From Anthostomella pinea (Eukaryota > Ascomycota > Sordariomycetes > Xylariales > Xylariaceae), in contig CAUWAG010000018.1 of the NCBI GenBank assembly GCA_963556695.1, positions 4,712,001 to 4,776,000 of the forward strand: 64,000 nt of DNA. Direction: 5' to 3'. How positions within the stretch are numbered: position 1 is the stretch's first letter; every line of letters begins with the position of its first letter. Shown piece after piece: positions 20,943-33,560 of this stretch. A model generated the notes under the pieces. It was not told the origin of the DNA and did not search any database. It worked only from the letters and a program-made list of their open reading frames with translations. The translations under genes were made by a program, and so were the position numbers.

Positions 20943-22932
20943 TTACGATCCAGTGCCATCTTGTCCAACTTGGTCTACTTCCTCAGCCTTCCGCTTCTTC
21001 GGTCGCGCCTTACCTCTGGCCTCGACCTTGCCCTCAGCCGGCTTCACTCTCCAGGCCGTAAATACATATCCCTCGGCCCCTCCCCTGCTGGTCATGACCG
21101 GATGTGTCCGTCCGGGCAAAACCTGCCACTTCCTCACGCGACTCGTCTGTATAGACGCCCCCAGCACAAGCGAAGGATTCAACGGGAACTCGTCTGTTCC
21201 AGCCCACTGCTCCAACTCCTCGATGCTCTTGCCTATTGCCTCCTCAGGCGGATGCGCCACCCACGCCGCGCGGCGTGCTACACTATAGCAGTCTGCCAGC
21301 TTGGTCAACGGCTCGACTGACGGCGAGTAGATGGCGATGGGCGCACCACCAGCCAGCAGGGGCACCGTATGGCGCATGATAGAGACGGGGTCCATGGAGC
21401 TTGCGACCACGAGCCCCGAGAACTCGCCTTGACGCGTGCTGTCGATGGTGTGGCGGACCTTGGCCCAGCGGCGGCGCTTGCGGTGGTACGTCCCCCGCTT
21501 GGTGCCCTTCCACGTTTTCAGCTCGTCTGGCGTTGCCGTGGGAAGCTCGGAGTTGTAGGTGCTATCGAGTTGGGGTTCCAGGAGCTGGAGCCATGATAGC
21601 GTCATCAAGTGCTTCGCTAGGGGATGTGTCTGCCCCTGTGACGGGTTCGTAATGTCGAAGTCGTAGTACCGCAATGTACTCAGGTTGGGCTGCGAGTTGG
21701 CGTGGATCAGTGTCAGTGTGTTGGTTTGCGAGAATGGCACGTGTAGGTCGTTCCATCGTTGTCTTCCCTCCCCGTTATATTGTTTCTTATTTGTCTCGGG
21801 TGACTGAGGCCTTGTTGGGTCTTGGTCTTCAATCTCGACCTTGATTTCCGACTCGACTTGCCCGACAGCAGGTTTTATAGCAGGATCAGATTGTCCATCC
21901 GTAGCAGCGGTGGGCTGACTGCCAGGCTCATGTGGACGCTGTTTTGATAACCTTGCTTTCCGTTGCGCTTCGATCGCCTTGTCTTTCTCAGATTGGTAGA
22001 GCACTCCCATCCTTTCTGCCATAGCTGCGACTAGCAGGCCACCCGTATCGTCCACTACAAGCCAGCGTCCGGTCGACTGTTCCGGTTCTTGCTCTTCTTG
22101 GTCTTGGCCGTGCTCTTGTTCGACTTCATCCTGGCCCCCCGTCGTGAGTACGTCCGTTTTGCAACGCTCCTCCCCACCAAAGTGCACATTCGCCCAGCAG
22201 CCCAACAGCCCTATCATCTCCTCCCGCATGTCCATGACCCTCGTCGGGTCCTTTTCCTCGACGAGCCAGTGGTCGAGCAGCGCCACGTCCAGCGGCAGCA
22301 CGGAGAACCGCCGGATATACTTTTTCGTCTTCAGCAGCTTGTACTTGGCCAGCGAGTACTGTGTCTTCTGCTCGATGGCCGTATGCGACAGCATAAGTTT
22401 GGCGATGAGGTCCTTGCCCGAATCCGTCCCATCCTTCTTCAGCTCCTCGATCTCCTCCATGGTCAACGTCTGGCGCGCGGACGCATCGAGCTCGGCGCGG
22501 TTGGTGGTAGCGACTACGGCGCCGGAGTCGGGGTCCACGAGCGAGTACTCGATCCCCGTGGGCACTGCGTTCTCTGCATCTTCGCTTACCGGGGTGGCTT
22601 CTCCGGTGGAGCTCGAAACCTCGCCCGAGGACAGGATGTCGCTGTAGAGCTCGGAGGCGGGCACGATGCGCAGACGGTTGAAGGTCTCGGGGGCTTGCTT
22701 GTCTTGCAGCTCGTACGTGAGGTGGTAGGGTCGGTGGATGATCAGGTTACTTGGGAAAGATCCGTATTTGCCCAGCGAGATGGTGCTAGGCGCGGGTGTC
22801 AGTGAAGGCGAGAGAGAGGGTGTGGTATTGTGGCAGAGGGACACACGTGTTTGGTGCTATCTCGAGCACTCTGAGGTTTCCTGCTGGCATCTTGAGCGCA
22901 ACCCAAGCATTGGGCTCGACCAGCGAGTGCAT
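20943..22932 (-). CDS. TRM6: tRNA (adenine-58-N1)-methyltransferase non-catalytic subunit TRM6
   Basis: TRM6 (yeast GCD10) pairs with catalytic TRM61 in the nucleus to make m1A58 in tRNA, needed for initiator tRNA-Met stability. Exon 1 (22932-22847) encodes MHSLVEPNAWVALKMPAGNL; a GTGTGT donor and a CCTAG acceptor ending at 22786 remove a 61-bp intron, splitting a Thr codon. Exon 2 (22785-20943) continues TISLGKYGSFPSNLIIHRPY, then SGKDLIAKLMLSHTAIEQKT and YSLAKYKLLKTKKYIRRFSV, the Gcd10 family core. The product is 642 residues, longer than yeast because of an acidic, Gln/Glu-rich insertion (about 255-380). The C-terminus is Lys/Arg-rich (ARPKKRKAEE). The first-exon ATG is chosen because it restores the conserved N-terminal strand. 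Confidence 0.95.
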
Positions 22933-23609
22933 TGCGACATGTGCTACGGATGTCAAGCTGGTGATGAGTCCCGTCGCGTCGTATTATACTGGCAATGGGA
23001 GGCAGATGCAGATTTTTGGGTGGTGCATCTGAATTGGATCTCGAGCTTCCCCACCATGCGCTAAGGAAATCGGAATCCCCGCCAAAGCTGCTCGGGTGGG
23101 GCCGAAGCTCTCGGAGCTTCAGATTACCCCTTTAAGGTTAGGAAGGTTGGTCTCTCCCCGGAATCGAAGGTCGCGCAGGCCGCTTTCTTGCTGGCCTTGC
23201 CGTGATGCATGTTTCTAACCAAGCTTCTGATGCCAGTGGTGTTGCTTGTTCTACAACTCTAGATTATCATGGTATGGCTCTTCCCTGCCCCTATTACCCA
23301 TTGCTTCCCCCGGCACTATAACTTTGCGTAGATGTAGGTATCGGAGCCGCAGACTTACACGGCCGTCTACTTCTACTGCACGACATGAGCTCACCGTATG
23401 GGCACTCATCACAGGAGTCTTGCTTATATAGTATATTGCATGCTACGAATGACGTGTAGTATTAATCGCTATCAAGACCGCTGCTGAAATACCTTCAAGA
23501 TGTCAAACCCAATAAACAGACGCTCGGCGGCGCACCAAACGCAACCATTGCCCACGGGCACCACCTCATGCCACCCTTTTCTCCCGCATCAAGTCTGCGG
23601 ATGTTCAAC
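22933..23609. other. Intergenic region
   Basis: TRM6 promoter and the 3' flank of the 2EXR gene; no other feature supported. Confidence 0.5.
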
Positions 23610-24760
23610 TCAGCCAGTGCCACTCTGGACTTGGGGCATTGACACTGTGTTTGACTCTGAATCTGCGCTTGACTCTGAACCTGTGTGTCCCTCTGAACCT
23701 GCGTCTCCCTCCGGACCTGCGTCTGACTCTGAACCTGTTTGTGAATTTGCCCTGGCCACTGGTGGAAGTACGGGCACTGGTGGAGGGACAGGAGCCGGGT
23801 CGGTGATGCGGTAGTATGTGCGGAGCTTGGGGTCGAGATACCCCAGTTCGTCTATCCCGACGTCGATTTCAACGTCGAGCTGTAACTTGTCGGTAATGAC
23901 TTTTTTGATCCCTCTGCGCAGTTTAACGCTCCAGGCGTGGCGTGTCATCGGGGTGTCCCCCTCTGAGAACCCCGACATTGAACTGAAGCTTGTAGGCTCT
24001 TCGCGGATAGGGCGAAAACCGAACTGGTCTCGTGATATAAACAGCAACTCTTGGCAGTGTTTGAAGCATGGTCGCTGACGGTCTGAGCAATCGAAATAGG
24101 CATGGTGCCGTGTAACCGACCTGACAGTAAGTACCACCCGTCGAAGGGAGGTCATTTTTTGGAATGTGCGTTTGCGGAAGAACTCGTTGATCACATCACC
24201 GTATTCTCCGTGTTCAATCGAGACCTCTGCGCCCACGGTGTGACGTTTCAACAAGGCGTTGCCGTTGCCAATGGCTATGTTCTGCAGGCGTCCCATGAAT
24301 GATTGTGTTCTTGGAAAAGACCGAAATCCTTGGAGACGGCCATGGCAGAAATAGGAAAGTGGAAAGTAAAACACGTCAACGTCCGGGTTAGCGAAGAAGA
24401 AAGTATAATCTTCTGTCGCGGGTCTTTCCGACGTGAAAAGGAGGACAGAGCTAGAACAGAAGATGACACTGTGGGTCCCGTTGTGTTCTCCGAAGGCGAT
24501 TTGCTCTCTACCTGCTCTCAGTACTTCCCACCTTGCTCTCTGTTGACTTGCATGACGGATCTAGTCGTCGTTGAAGTGGTGGGAGGTATCAATGAAAAGA
24601 GAGATGTGACCTGATGCCCAGCCGTTCGGTACACAACGTGCAACAATGGCCCTGTGGGTAGATCAAAACAATTCCAGACCATACAACGAAACTCTGGTGG
24701 GAGCTGCGGAAAACGCGGAAACAACGGCGGATTGGACGTGTTGGGGTGTTGATCCGCCAC
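23610..24760 (-). pseudogene. 2EXR-domain protein gene with a one-base frameshift
   Basis: The N-terminus FPRFPQLPPEFRCMVWNCFD and LLHVVYR match the 2EXR motif of a large, uncharacterised fungal family. In frame one the reading ends soon after MQVNRE (about 24535). In the next frame it resumes at once as ARWEVLRAGREQIAFGEHNG and runs on through FFFANPDVDVFYFPL, the second conserved block, to a stop at 23610. Joining NRE to ARWEV needs one missing base in the CAGAGAGCAAGG stretch; no GT-AG pair accounts for it. The tail (about 300-380) is Ser/Asp/Glu/Pro repeat-rich. Either a recent frameshift or an assembly error; the rest of the gene is open over more than 900 bp. Confidence 0.65.
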
Positions 24761-24820
24761 GACGCCGGAATTGGTAACGTGCTTCTGATAAGTACGAGAA
24801 CCGGTAGTTGTAATTGATAC

Positions 24821-25130
24821 TTGGCGGCGTATGGAGACGAGGGATCGGCCTCCGATGAAGTACGGCAGAGTATGGCTCTTATGGATGCTGTCGTGCAGGT
24901 ATCTGATAAGTGTGAGGACCGATGGCTGGAGTATGGTGCTTTGCAGGAGATGAGGAATCAGCTCGCAGCCGTTTGGGATCGGGTATGGCTCTTATGGATA
25001 GTGTCGTGTAGGTAGTATCTGATAAGTGTGAAGATGTGAGGAATCAGGGTCGGGTGGGAGTTGATGTTTTGCAAAGAGACGAGGGATCGGCTCTCAGCCG
25101 AACAGGACCGGGTATGGCTCTCATGGTCAC
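24821..25130. repeat. Imperfect tandem repeats upstream of the 2EXR gene
   Basis: About 2.5 diverged copies of a roughly 130-bp unit, recognisable by GAGACGAGGGATCGG, GGGTATGGCTCTTATGGAT and GTATCTGATAAGTGTGA. They lie just 5' of the 2EXR start. Confidence 0.6.
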
Positions 25131-25736
25131 TCCTGCTTTTCTCTTCCCATCCTTTCCCCCCCTGTTCCTTCCGTTGTCCTTGTCTTGGAATTCGTTCGTG
25201 GCAGGTAGAGTCGCACGTCGCGGAAGTACTGTACTGTACCTGCCGGTAAGCCTCGCGCACCTGCACGAAAGGTTCATCTCGGCTCGAACAGAACAGCACT
25301 TCGTGAAGCGTTCTTGCAATCTGAAGATTAGAGTCAGCTCGGAGAACTTGATTGGGGGTTCTTGTGACGTTGAAATTTGAGTCAGCTCAGAACACTTGGC
25401 TCAGGGGTTCTCCACTGACTTCCTCCTACCTTGTTACAACGATACGTCACTCCAGGGTGGGACTATGCCAGAAGAGAGGAGACAACAAACTGAGTTACCC
25501 GAAAAAGTAGAGTTGAGCAATCAGTGAAGAGTACAGAAAATGAAGTAAATAAACCTATCGTCTATGGATATCAACCGAACGCCTACCACCATGATCAGCC
25601 ATGCCACTGAACGCCGAGCACGCAGGGGGTAGTCCGCCATACTGAATGCAGAGTAACAAATGAAAAACCCAAGACTGTTGTGTCCTGAGGGTAGTGAAGG
25701 TGCAGTTGCACTTATGCCATGAGGAGTTCCTCAGAT
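25131..25736. other. Intergenic region with a short repeated motif
   Basis: Two diverged copies of a roughly 60-bp unit (GAGTCAGCTC ... CTTG ... GGGGTTCT) lie at about 25325-25415. No gene supported. Confidence 0.4.
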
Positions 25737-27585
25737 CTATTCGCCATTAGGCTTGCCTTTACCACTGGGCTTCTGCTCCCGTCTAGCAACGTCGTTGCTG
25801 GGCATGCGTCCAAACTGCCACTCCGGCAGCGTGATGCCAGTCTGGTCCTGGATCGTGGACATCAAGGGCGGCAGAAGCTGGTAGACGTTCCGCATGGTAG
25901 CGGCGCTGTCCTGAACCGAGCCGCTTCCACTACCCCCGGCTCCCGACCCGGCCTCGGAACCGGTGTTCCAGACGCTGATCTTGGGTTGCATGCCGCTGAC
26001 GGCCGTGGCGTTGGCCTTAGCAAGCTCTACGAACGTGCCCTTCTCGATCATCATGTACTGCAAGAGACCGGCTGGGCCGCCGAAGGCGTGGCTCATCTTG
26101 TGATACGCTTCGGCCATAGCTGCCATACCCTCGGCCTCCTTTAACTTCTTCTGCAGGTTGGCATCAGCATTCTGGATCGCGGCGTGGCTCCAGGCGTCGG
26201 CATCTGCCTTCGTTTTATAGGCGGTAGCGTCCGTGTTCTTCGTGACACGCTGGTAGTCGGCCAACGCCTGCGTCTCGATGTCGAGCTTGGTCTTGTATGC
26301 CCTTGCTTTTGCATCGGCCTCTAACGCGTATGCACTGGCGTCTGCGGCCTGCTGTTTCGATTCGCGCGCGATGGTGGCCTTGACGACGTCGTCGGCACGC
26401 AGACGCTCGAGCTCGGCTCCGGCGCGCTTGACTTGGACCTCCTTCTTCAGGTCTTCGTCTTTGGACTCGGTTGCACGCTGCGCCTGGATGCGAGCAATTG
26501 ACACGTCACGGTCAAGCACTGTCTTTTGTGTCGACAGGTTAGCTTCAGCTGTGGCGCGCTCGACGTCTCGGTCAGTCTTCTGCACGGCGGTCTCTGCATT
26601 ACTGTCCAACAATTAGCTAGAAGTCATGATAGGCAGTCGAAACGCTTTGCTATCATGCGAATCAATCTGCGAACCGCTCGACAGGCGAAGGACTTACATC
26701 TTGGCAATCTGTCGCTCTTGCTGGCCGTGTCTGTCGGCCTCCCCGACGTTTCCCCGAAGTTGCGCGTCTGCCACGTCGATTCGAGCTTGATTCGTCGCAC
26801 CCTCGTGGGCCTTCTGAGAGAGCGACTGGAAGTAGGTGGAGCCGGGAGCATCCTTGAGCTCCTTGACGTTTGCGTTGTAGATGCGGAGGCCGAACTGGTC
26901 CAGCTCACTCTGGATGTTCCGGAAGATACGGCGCTTGAACTCCTCTCTCTCGGTGAAGATCTCCTCCATGGTCATGCTGGAGATCAAGACTCGAGTCTCG
27001 CCCTCGATGATACCTTTGACGATGTTTTCGAGATGATGTGGACCCTTCTTCTGGTTCATGGAGTCGGCTAGTAGCATAGCATACTTCATCAGGGCGTCTC
27101 CGCGGTCTTCGTCGTTGATGTGGCTCGCTGCCTCTTGGTGAGCAGCATGCTGTCCGTGCTCAAGGGCATGCGGACTTGCGACCTTCGAGTTGGCTCCCCG
27201 AGAATTGACATCACTATGGTATCGTCAGCTACCAACTCTCTCGCCTCGAATAACCGCCCAGGCCAGGTGCTCATGCCAGCCATTGCCTCCTGCCCACCGC
27301 TGGCGAAGAAGAGTGACTTACGGGCCAATGGTGAAGACGACAGGCAAGAGAAATTGCAGCTTCTCCTTGGTCATTGCTATATTTAAAGTACCTAGTCAGC
27401 ACTTGTGCGACCCATTGTTTTCGTTACTTACCCTGAAGGTCGATGGCATAGTCATGTGGTCGGACGGAAAACCGAGTGCATCTCTGGAAGGGCCAAACCC
27501 AAGCGGCTTTGGTAATGAGCACATTCTTGACGTGCATGCCAGTAATGGCAAGGTACTCATCCGGAGCTGCGATTCTGTACGACAT
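25737..27585 (-). CDS. Flotillin-like membrane scaffold protein
   Basis: Flotillins attach to the inner face of membranes and organise sterol-rich domains; filamentous fungi use them in polarised growth. Four exons (27585-27432, 27376-27322, 27213-26698, 26601-25737) join with matching phases to 529 residues. The N-terminus MSYRIAAPDEYLAITGMHVK and KEKLQFLLPVVFTIGP are the fungal flotillin opening. The PHB/SPFH domain follows (ALMKYAMLLADSMNQ, IIEGETRVLISSMTMEEIF, YNANVKELKDAPGSTYFQSL). Then comes a long Ala/Glu/Lys coiled coil (about 245-430, e.g. ALEADAKARAYKTKLDIE). The C-terminus is a Gly/Ser stretch and LPEWQFGRMP. Introns begin GTAAGT. All conserved segments are present. Confidence 0.92.
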
Positions 27586-28651
27586 GATAAAGGTTATGAT
27601 AGTGAAAGCGATAGTGAGTGTGTGATTGATCGAGTCGGTTACCCGCGACTTGTTGGCGGCCGCTGAAGATTGATAAGGAAGACTGGAGTGCGTGGTGGGA
27701 GGCTGGGGGAGAGGGGATGCGTTGTACGACAGAGGGAAACAATATCTTTAAATATGCAGTAGCTCCTTACTGTGATAAGGTACGGAACGAAACTGTGACA
27801 GCGACGGGAGGAAGGATATCCTTAAGGCTTAAGGTTTGCTGGAACAAGCGCGGGAATGGGGGGATTGGTTGGGGAGGGGCTATGCAGAGCTTCAAAGGAC
27901 TCAGGTAAGCCTTGCTAGGTACCTATACCTACTCGCCCCGAGGCCATAAAGCTGGACTGAAACAAAGCAGTAACTGCCGAGGATGGAGTGGTGCATACGA
28001 TGAATACGATACCGTGACCGTGGACTACCTATGTGGTAGGTAGACTTTACGCCGTCTTACCTGTGGCCATATGCGGCTGGGACGCATGCTGCCCAAAAGG
28101 TGACCGATCATGTCAGACTCCAGGGGAGCTGTTTGCCCCTCTATTCGACTCATCAGCATTGGATTCCGGTTCCTTCAATGTTTGTTGCTTCCAGTTACTC
28201 AGCCTCGCATACCTAAAGTACTGTAGGTGTCCGGTTTAGGTGCTGTTGGATTGAAACCTGAGAGTCAGATATCACATGTGGAGGACTGGAATGCAGTGGG
28301 CAAGGCGTACGGCGTACCGGCCCGCCTATGGAGTGGAGTGGCTTGGGTGGCTGAGGCTTAGTCAAAGCTCAGTTTCAGTGGATAATATACTGTGCCTTTG
28401 TGGTAGCGGAACCAGAACAGAGATCTATCACAAGTCTTGGTTGGGATGATCTGTATTCTGGTTGGTGCTTGGTTAAGTTCGGATGGGAAGGGATCCCATC
28501 CGAGAAGTATCTAAATACCTAAATTACAGTGGGTTGGTTCCTGTCACCTGGGGCAGCCATCCCAAGTAACCTTATCGTAGAACGCCCTGGATGACAGGAG
28601 ATCCGATAAGGTACTGGTGGCTGGATCCAGTGGCTGGGATCCACAATACGC
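27586..28651. other. Flotillin upstream region and left shoulder of the transposon block
   Basis: No supported gene. From about 28480 the sequence has several GGATCC-centred inverted repeats (for example GGGAAGGGATCCCATCC), which may be the edge of an older element. Confidence 0.4.
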
Positions 28652-28791
28652 TGTGAGTAAATAACCGATTGCAGGAACAAGGAAACTGGGATGTAGCGTG
28701 CTTGATTCTACTAAATGTATCTATAACAAAAGCTAATATATATATAATAGCTACGCTATAATCAGCTACTAGGGCTGATACCTACCCACTA
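28652..28791 (+). repeat. Left copy of the direct repeat bracketing the retroelement block
   Basis: This stretch matches 43008-43345 (apart from the inserted LTR there) in the same orientation. The best-preserved part is AAAGCTAATATATATATA, AGCTACGCTA and ACTAGGGCT. Nearly all differences are G-to-A or C-to-T in the right copy. It may be an LTR of the outermost, now unrecognisable element. Confidence 0.65.
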
Positions 28792-29025
28792 CTTAGTCAT
28801 CCTTGCTTAAATTAATAGTAACAGCGAAATATTACCGTCCCAATATGATATATCTACCGGTTATTTTTAAAAATTTCCGTTCTTTTTGAAATTTACGTTT
28901 ATTCTTCAAATAATAGTAAAAAAAGTACATTACAATTTATCCTTATACTATATAACCTAGCGTAGTTTTACCGAATTTAAACTTAAGTATTTATTTTATA
29001 TAGTAACAATAGTATATAAAACCGT
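28792..29025. other. AT-rich, gene-free relic DNA
   Basis: Strongly AT-rich with no open frame, as expected of RIP-mutated repeat DNA. Confidence 0.6.
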
Positions 29026-29227
29026 TGTAGGAATAGGCTTGAACGATCAATCATAATACTCGAGTATTGGGTCAAGGTTATGATGTTGCTTATGGTTGGA
29101 TTGGGAAGTCTAGCTAGACCTGCAGGTCTGGCTAAGTAACCTCACAATCCGGTATCTAATCTCTTATCTAATCATACATGTGGGTTCTGTATGGATGGTT
29201 TGACTGTGGAATCACATGGATCCAACA
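29026..29227 (+). mobile_element. Solo LTR, family A (202 bp)
   Basis: Starts TGTAGGAATAGGCTTGAACG and ends GATCCAACA, flanked by ACCGT at 29021-29025 and 29228-29232. Closely related copies are at 43030-43233 and, split by insertions, at 34349-40035. It retains normal base composition inside AT-rich surroundings, so it arrived after RIP of its host DNA. Confidence 0.85.
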
Positions 29228-29342
29228 ACCGTTATATTTTTCGATATCAAAACGAATATTTATAGTGTAATGGTGTTATAAGTCGTAAAAAAAAATCCCC
29301 TCCAAAAAAAGAAGCCGACATATCAATATTTATATTAATAAG

Positions 29343-29488
29343 TGTGAGATTCTGAAGGGTCACAAGCCTTGTGGGTGTGAGCAGTTGCTGCAAACGTTGT
29401 TGTCATTCTCAAGTATGCTTGGCAGGGCTAATCTACAGCTAAATACTATACTGCACCATGCCAGGGTAGATCCACTGTTCCCTTGACA
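29343..29488 (-). repeat. Probable 3' LTR of the truncated Copia element
   Basis: On the minus strand a purine tract (AGGGGGC) immediately precedes TGTCAAGGGAACAGTGG, the usual PPT-to-LTR junction. A TG...CA unit can be drawn to TCTCACA at 29343. The 5' LTR is not present, so the outer end is a guess. Confidence 0.45.
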
Positions 29489-29672
29489 GCCCCCTAGTGG
29501 GTACTGCACCTAAAGGCACCATATCTGGGATCCAACATCTGACATGCCCTCTTGCCCGAAAGGTGCGACTGCACTCTGAAATCAGCAAAATCACGGTCTA
29601 TCTATCTATCTGGGATCACAGTAGGCGTGTTATAGCACTCCAAGCCAACAATCTAGTGATCTATCTGTCTAT

Positions 29673-32600
29673 CTACTCGAAGTCCTCCAGGCCTAATAGC
29701 CGTACAAACTCCCTGTGGTTTGCCCCTAAGAGCGCCTTGGTGAATCCATCAGCTGGATTTTCCTCGCTCTTGATGTACTGGTCCTTGATATGGCCAGCAT
29801 CAGCTTTCTAGCGAGCGTAATGGTATGCAATACAGATAGGCCCTTCTGTTTTGACATTTGCGATTCCTTTATCCACGTAATTGTGCTATTGTTATCTTCT
29901 AGCAATGTAATTGGCCCTTCTGGCATCAAGTTGAGCTCTGTGAAAAAGCTCCTAATCCATGCCGCATCTTCTACTGCCTCTGAGAGAGCGATGTATTCAG
30001 CCTTAGAGGTGTTCTTTGCTACCACTGTCTGCAGCTTTGAATGCCACAGGATAGGAGCGCCGGAGAAGAAGAAAACAAAGCTTATAATTGATCTGCCAGT
30101 ATCTGGACAGGTCCCAAAGCTTGAATCCACGGCTCTATAGAGCCCCAGCTTGTTAAAATAGCGATAGGGATGATCCTTTGCCAATCGCCTATATCGTATG
30201 GCTCTCTTCCGGGTCCAGTTCATGTATTTGGCAACCCTCTTGAGGCCCTGATGATGGCTAAGAGACGGGTTGTTCATGAATCGTGCCCAGGTGGAAGCCG
30301 CAAAAGCGAGGTCAGGGCGCGCAATACATCCTGGAAAGATAAACTGGCCAATGGCTGAGGCGTAATTATGGATTTCGTCTGCAGAGGCCTTTCCAATGTG
30401 CTTTGTGGCTTCTTTAGCCATTGTGGGATCAAGAGGAGAGATCATAGGGTTGGTGTGCTGTACACCCAGCTTTTCTACGACCTTTGAAACATACTGTTCT
30501 TGATCAAGCCTCACATCGCCATCATCAGCGTTCCTGACAATCCGAACGCCTAGGAACCAGTCTGCGGCTCCTTTGCATGTGATCAGCACGTCCTCCTTGA
30601 TGGACATGGTGAGGTCTTTAAGACGCCGAAGATCAAATCCAAAAAGGAGGAAGTCGTCCACATACGAGGCGATCACCTCGCCTATAGCACTGTTGAAGTA
30701 GATCGCATCATCTGATATAAGAGGTTCAAATCCGCGCTTGCTAAGCAGTTTGCGTACCTTCTTCTGCCACATTGCGCCTGACTGTTTGAGGCCATATAGT
30801 GGTCTTAATAACTCAATGACCTTCTCAAGAGCATAGCAATACAGCCTGGCCTGATCAGGATGGGCCTGGAAACACTCATACAGCATAGGGAACTGCTTCA
30901 TAAAGATGCGTTCCTGAAGTTCACCGTTCAGACATGCGGCAATGAAGTCAATCTGAATAATGTGCCATCTTAGTGAAGCTATAAGCGCCATTAGTATCTT
31001 CTATGATGATGAACGGGCTGTAGAAGCCGCGGTTTCATTGTAGTCAATACCCTTGCGCTGGATGAATTCCTTTGCACAGATCCTGCCCTTGAACTTGTCG
31101 AGTTCACCAGTAGATAGGTACTTCTTCTTCAGTACCCATTTTATGTCGATTAGATGGCCTGTGATAGTCTTGCTGGTGCACTTAAAGCCGAAGGTGCCGC
31201 GCTCAAGGTTCTCTCTGATCTCATTGAAGATAGCTGCAATCCATAGCTCTCTTTCTGGTCTATTCATGGCTTCTTTGAAGGTAGGGTTTGTAACTGTCAT
31301 TGCCTCTATCAGCCTGTAGCTAGGTGATAGCATCCTCATATGATACATAGCTGCGCTGTGATCACCAGGGCCGTCCTGATCAGGGTCAAATAGGCACTCT
31401 CGCTCGTCTTTAAGGAGCTCCTTCATAATCTGAGTGTTCATCTGATCCATGGTGGTGGCTGTATCGTGGAACATTGCCGCTGTAGCGCGCTCCCTTGCAA
31501 AGTACGCATTGTAATCAAACATTTCAGGATTGAAATAGCCGTTAGAGTCGTCCTGATCAGAGTCAGAAGCAGCTACTGAGCCGCCTTCTTTGCCATTTTT
31601 GCCGTCTTGGATTGAGAGCATCTTCAGGACGCTCTTGATCTCGTCAGAGTCAGGGAAGTCCACACACAGGTGATACACGTTGTGATGCTTCTTCTTTGGG
31701 CGCCCACGCTTGCGCTTCACGGTGCCCTTGTCATCTGTAATGTCTTCTTCAACAATATTGAGATCACGGTTCTTGATCCCAATTGCTGGTTTTCCCTTCT
31801 TCCTGAGCCTCAGTCGCTTCTTCGCGGCTGGGGGCAGAGACCTGATGATATCACGAGGATCTGGGGGATCATCATGTTCGACGTGCTCAAGGAAACGAAC
31901 ATGCGGTATTGTCAGATAATGGCCGCCTTCCATCAGCCAGACCTTGTAGTTCTGTGTGCCTTGGTAATCAAGAAAGATAACCTTAGCTCCTTTTGCTTCG
32001 AGCTTTTCAGAGGCAATACGAATGTTCTTGGCAATCAGGGCAAAACATCGTGATCCCGGGATCATGAACTGGTCTGCAGAGACTGAGTACTTATGGAGGG
32101 AGTCTATCCCACTCATGTATTCCTTGTACGGAGTGCAATCCTTCAGAGTTGATTAGCCTGTTCGATTCAGGATAGTGATCGTACAGGATGTTGTGCTATC
32201 CCAGAAGCAGCTTAGGATATTCATTTAAAGGCCAGTTGCGCAAGCCTCCTTTATGCAGAACTGGATGCTGCGCTCAGAAACACTGTTCTGGTACTGGTTA
32301 TTTGGTGAAGAGATGATCAGTTGAATCTCATCTTCTCTGTAGCGTGCTTCAAGGCGTGAAATGCCCATTTTGCGCCCTTTATCTGCGTAGATGATTCTCA
32401 TGCGGCGAGCCTGGCCGTCAATAGGTGGCATTGCCATGAGCGCAATATTTGTCTTGGTGATATATTCCTCAAGGTGATTAGCGACACCATGCTTTGTTGG
32501 ATGGAATGCAGGCTCGCGATAGCGACTTTTGTTATCTATGATGATGTTGAATACTACGTTCCCTTTCATTGAAATTGGCGTACAGGTGCCTGAATCAATG

Positions 32601-33560
32601 TGGCTAATCTCACCAACATACTTAGCACGCTCGCGTGCTTCCTTAGAGATGAACTTCTTGATCTTTGTGCACTCACAGGCAGTGAAAGGGATGTCAACAA
32701 TGTCTTTTGGCTTCAGGTCGATCCCTATGATCATCCTGATCGTTATCTGCAGCCTTTTAGTGCTTGGATAACATAGTCGTCAGTGCAAGAGGATGAGCTT
32801 TTGAAGTAGTTCATCTGTCATTCAATAAATTGTGCCAGAGAGCGAGGTCAGGAGCACCTTGCGTAGCTCCTCATTCTCACGTTCGCCCTCTGATGCGTAC
32901 CCTCATTATGATCTGCCTAGATCAGGCTCTCTCTCACCTCATTTCCAGATAAGAAAACCTCTCTTTGGGACATTGAGCTCAGTGGACCAGCTGCCGTCCC
33001 GGTCCTTCAACAGGTTGCCCTCCAGGCAGCCCCCGTGCTGGTAAAAGAGATCTCCTGACCAGATCTTGATTGGGAAGTCTCTTATATACAGAGCATACCG
33101 CAATCTCACGTTGAGTGCTTTGCCCTCTGGTGATTGCACTTGTTGGACAGCAGTGCCCATATGGGTGGCATACACAATACCTCCTCCTGTCTGTACAGGA
33201 AACGGCTTGTTCCCAAGACTTACAAGGGTTTTGGGCTCAAAGTCAGTTAGCTCGTTCATGATGTGAACGTCTGATCCGCTGTCCTATAGCAAGAGCTGGC
33301 AAGGGGACATTGCCTTGCTGCTAAATGCATAATTGGCACATGCAACAGCCATTCCTGGCATTGCTGAAGAGATCTGGCCCCATTGCGGCACTCTCTCTCT
33401 GGTTTGTGGGAGCGCTTTCTCCCTGGGGTATGGGAAGCAGCTGACAAGGCTGCTACTAAGGTCTGCCAGCGTAGCATTGACCTTGGCAGAAATCCAGGCG
33501 AATCTACCTTCCCGCTTTTGATCAGGTGTGCCATAACACTTCAAACAGCGTGCAATTGCA
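29673..33560 (-). pseudogene. Copia pol polyprotein (protease-integrase-RT-RNase H), degenerate
   Basis: The domain order protease, integrase, reverse transcriptase, RNase H is diagnostic of Copia. Stops lie between the segments near 33285, 32224, 32150 and 31000. The protease motif, catalytic Asp residues of integrase and the RT YVDD are all visible. Damage is almost entirely point mutation. Confidence 0.85.

Noticed and set aside
22089..22805. 238-residue plus-strand frame
   Set aside because: Antisense of TRM6; no recognisable domain.
24275..24614. Introns that would repair the 2EXR frame
   Set aside because: Tested GTGGGA and GTAGAG donors with the TTCTAG acceptor; simple continuation in the neighbouring frame gives a better, uninterrupted protein, so a one-base change is preferred.
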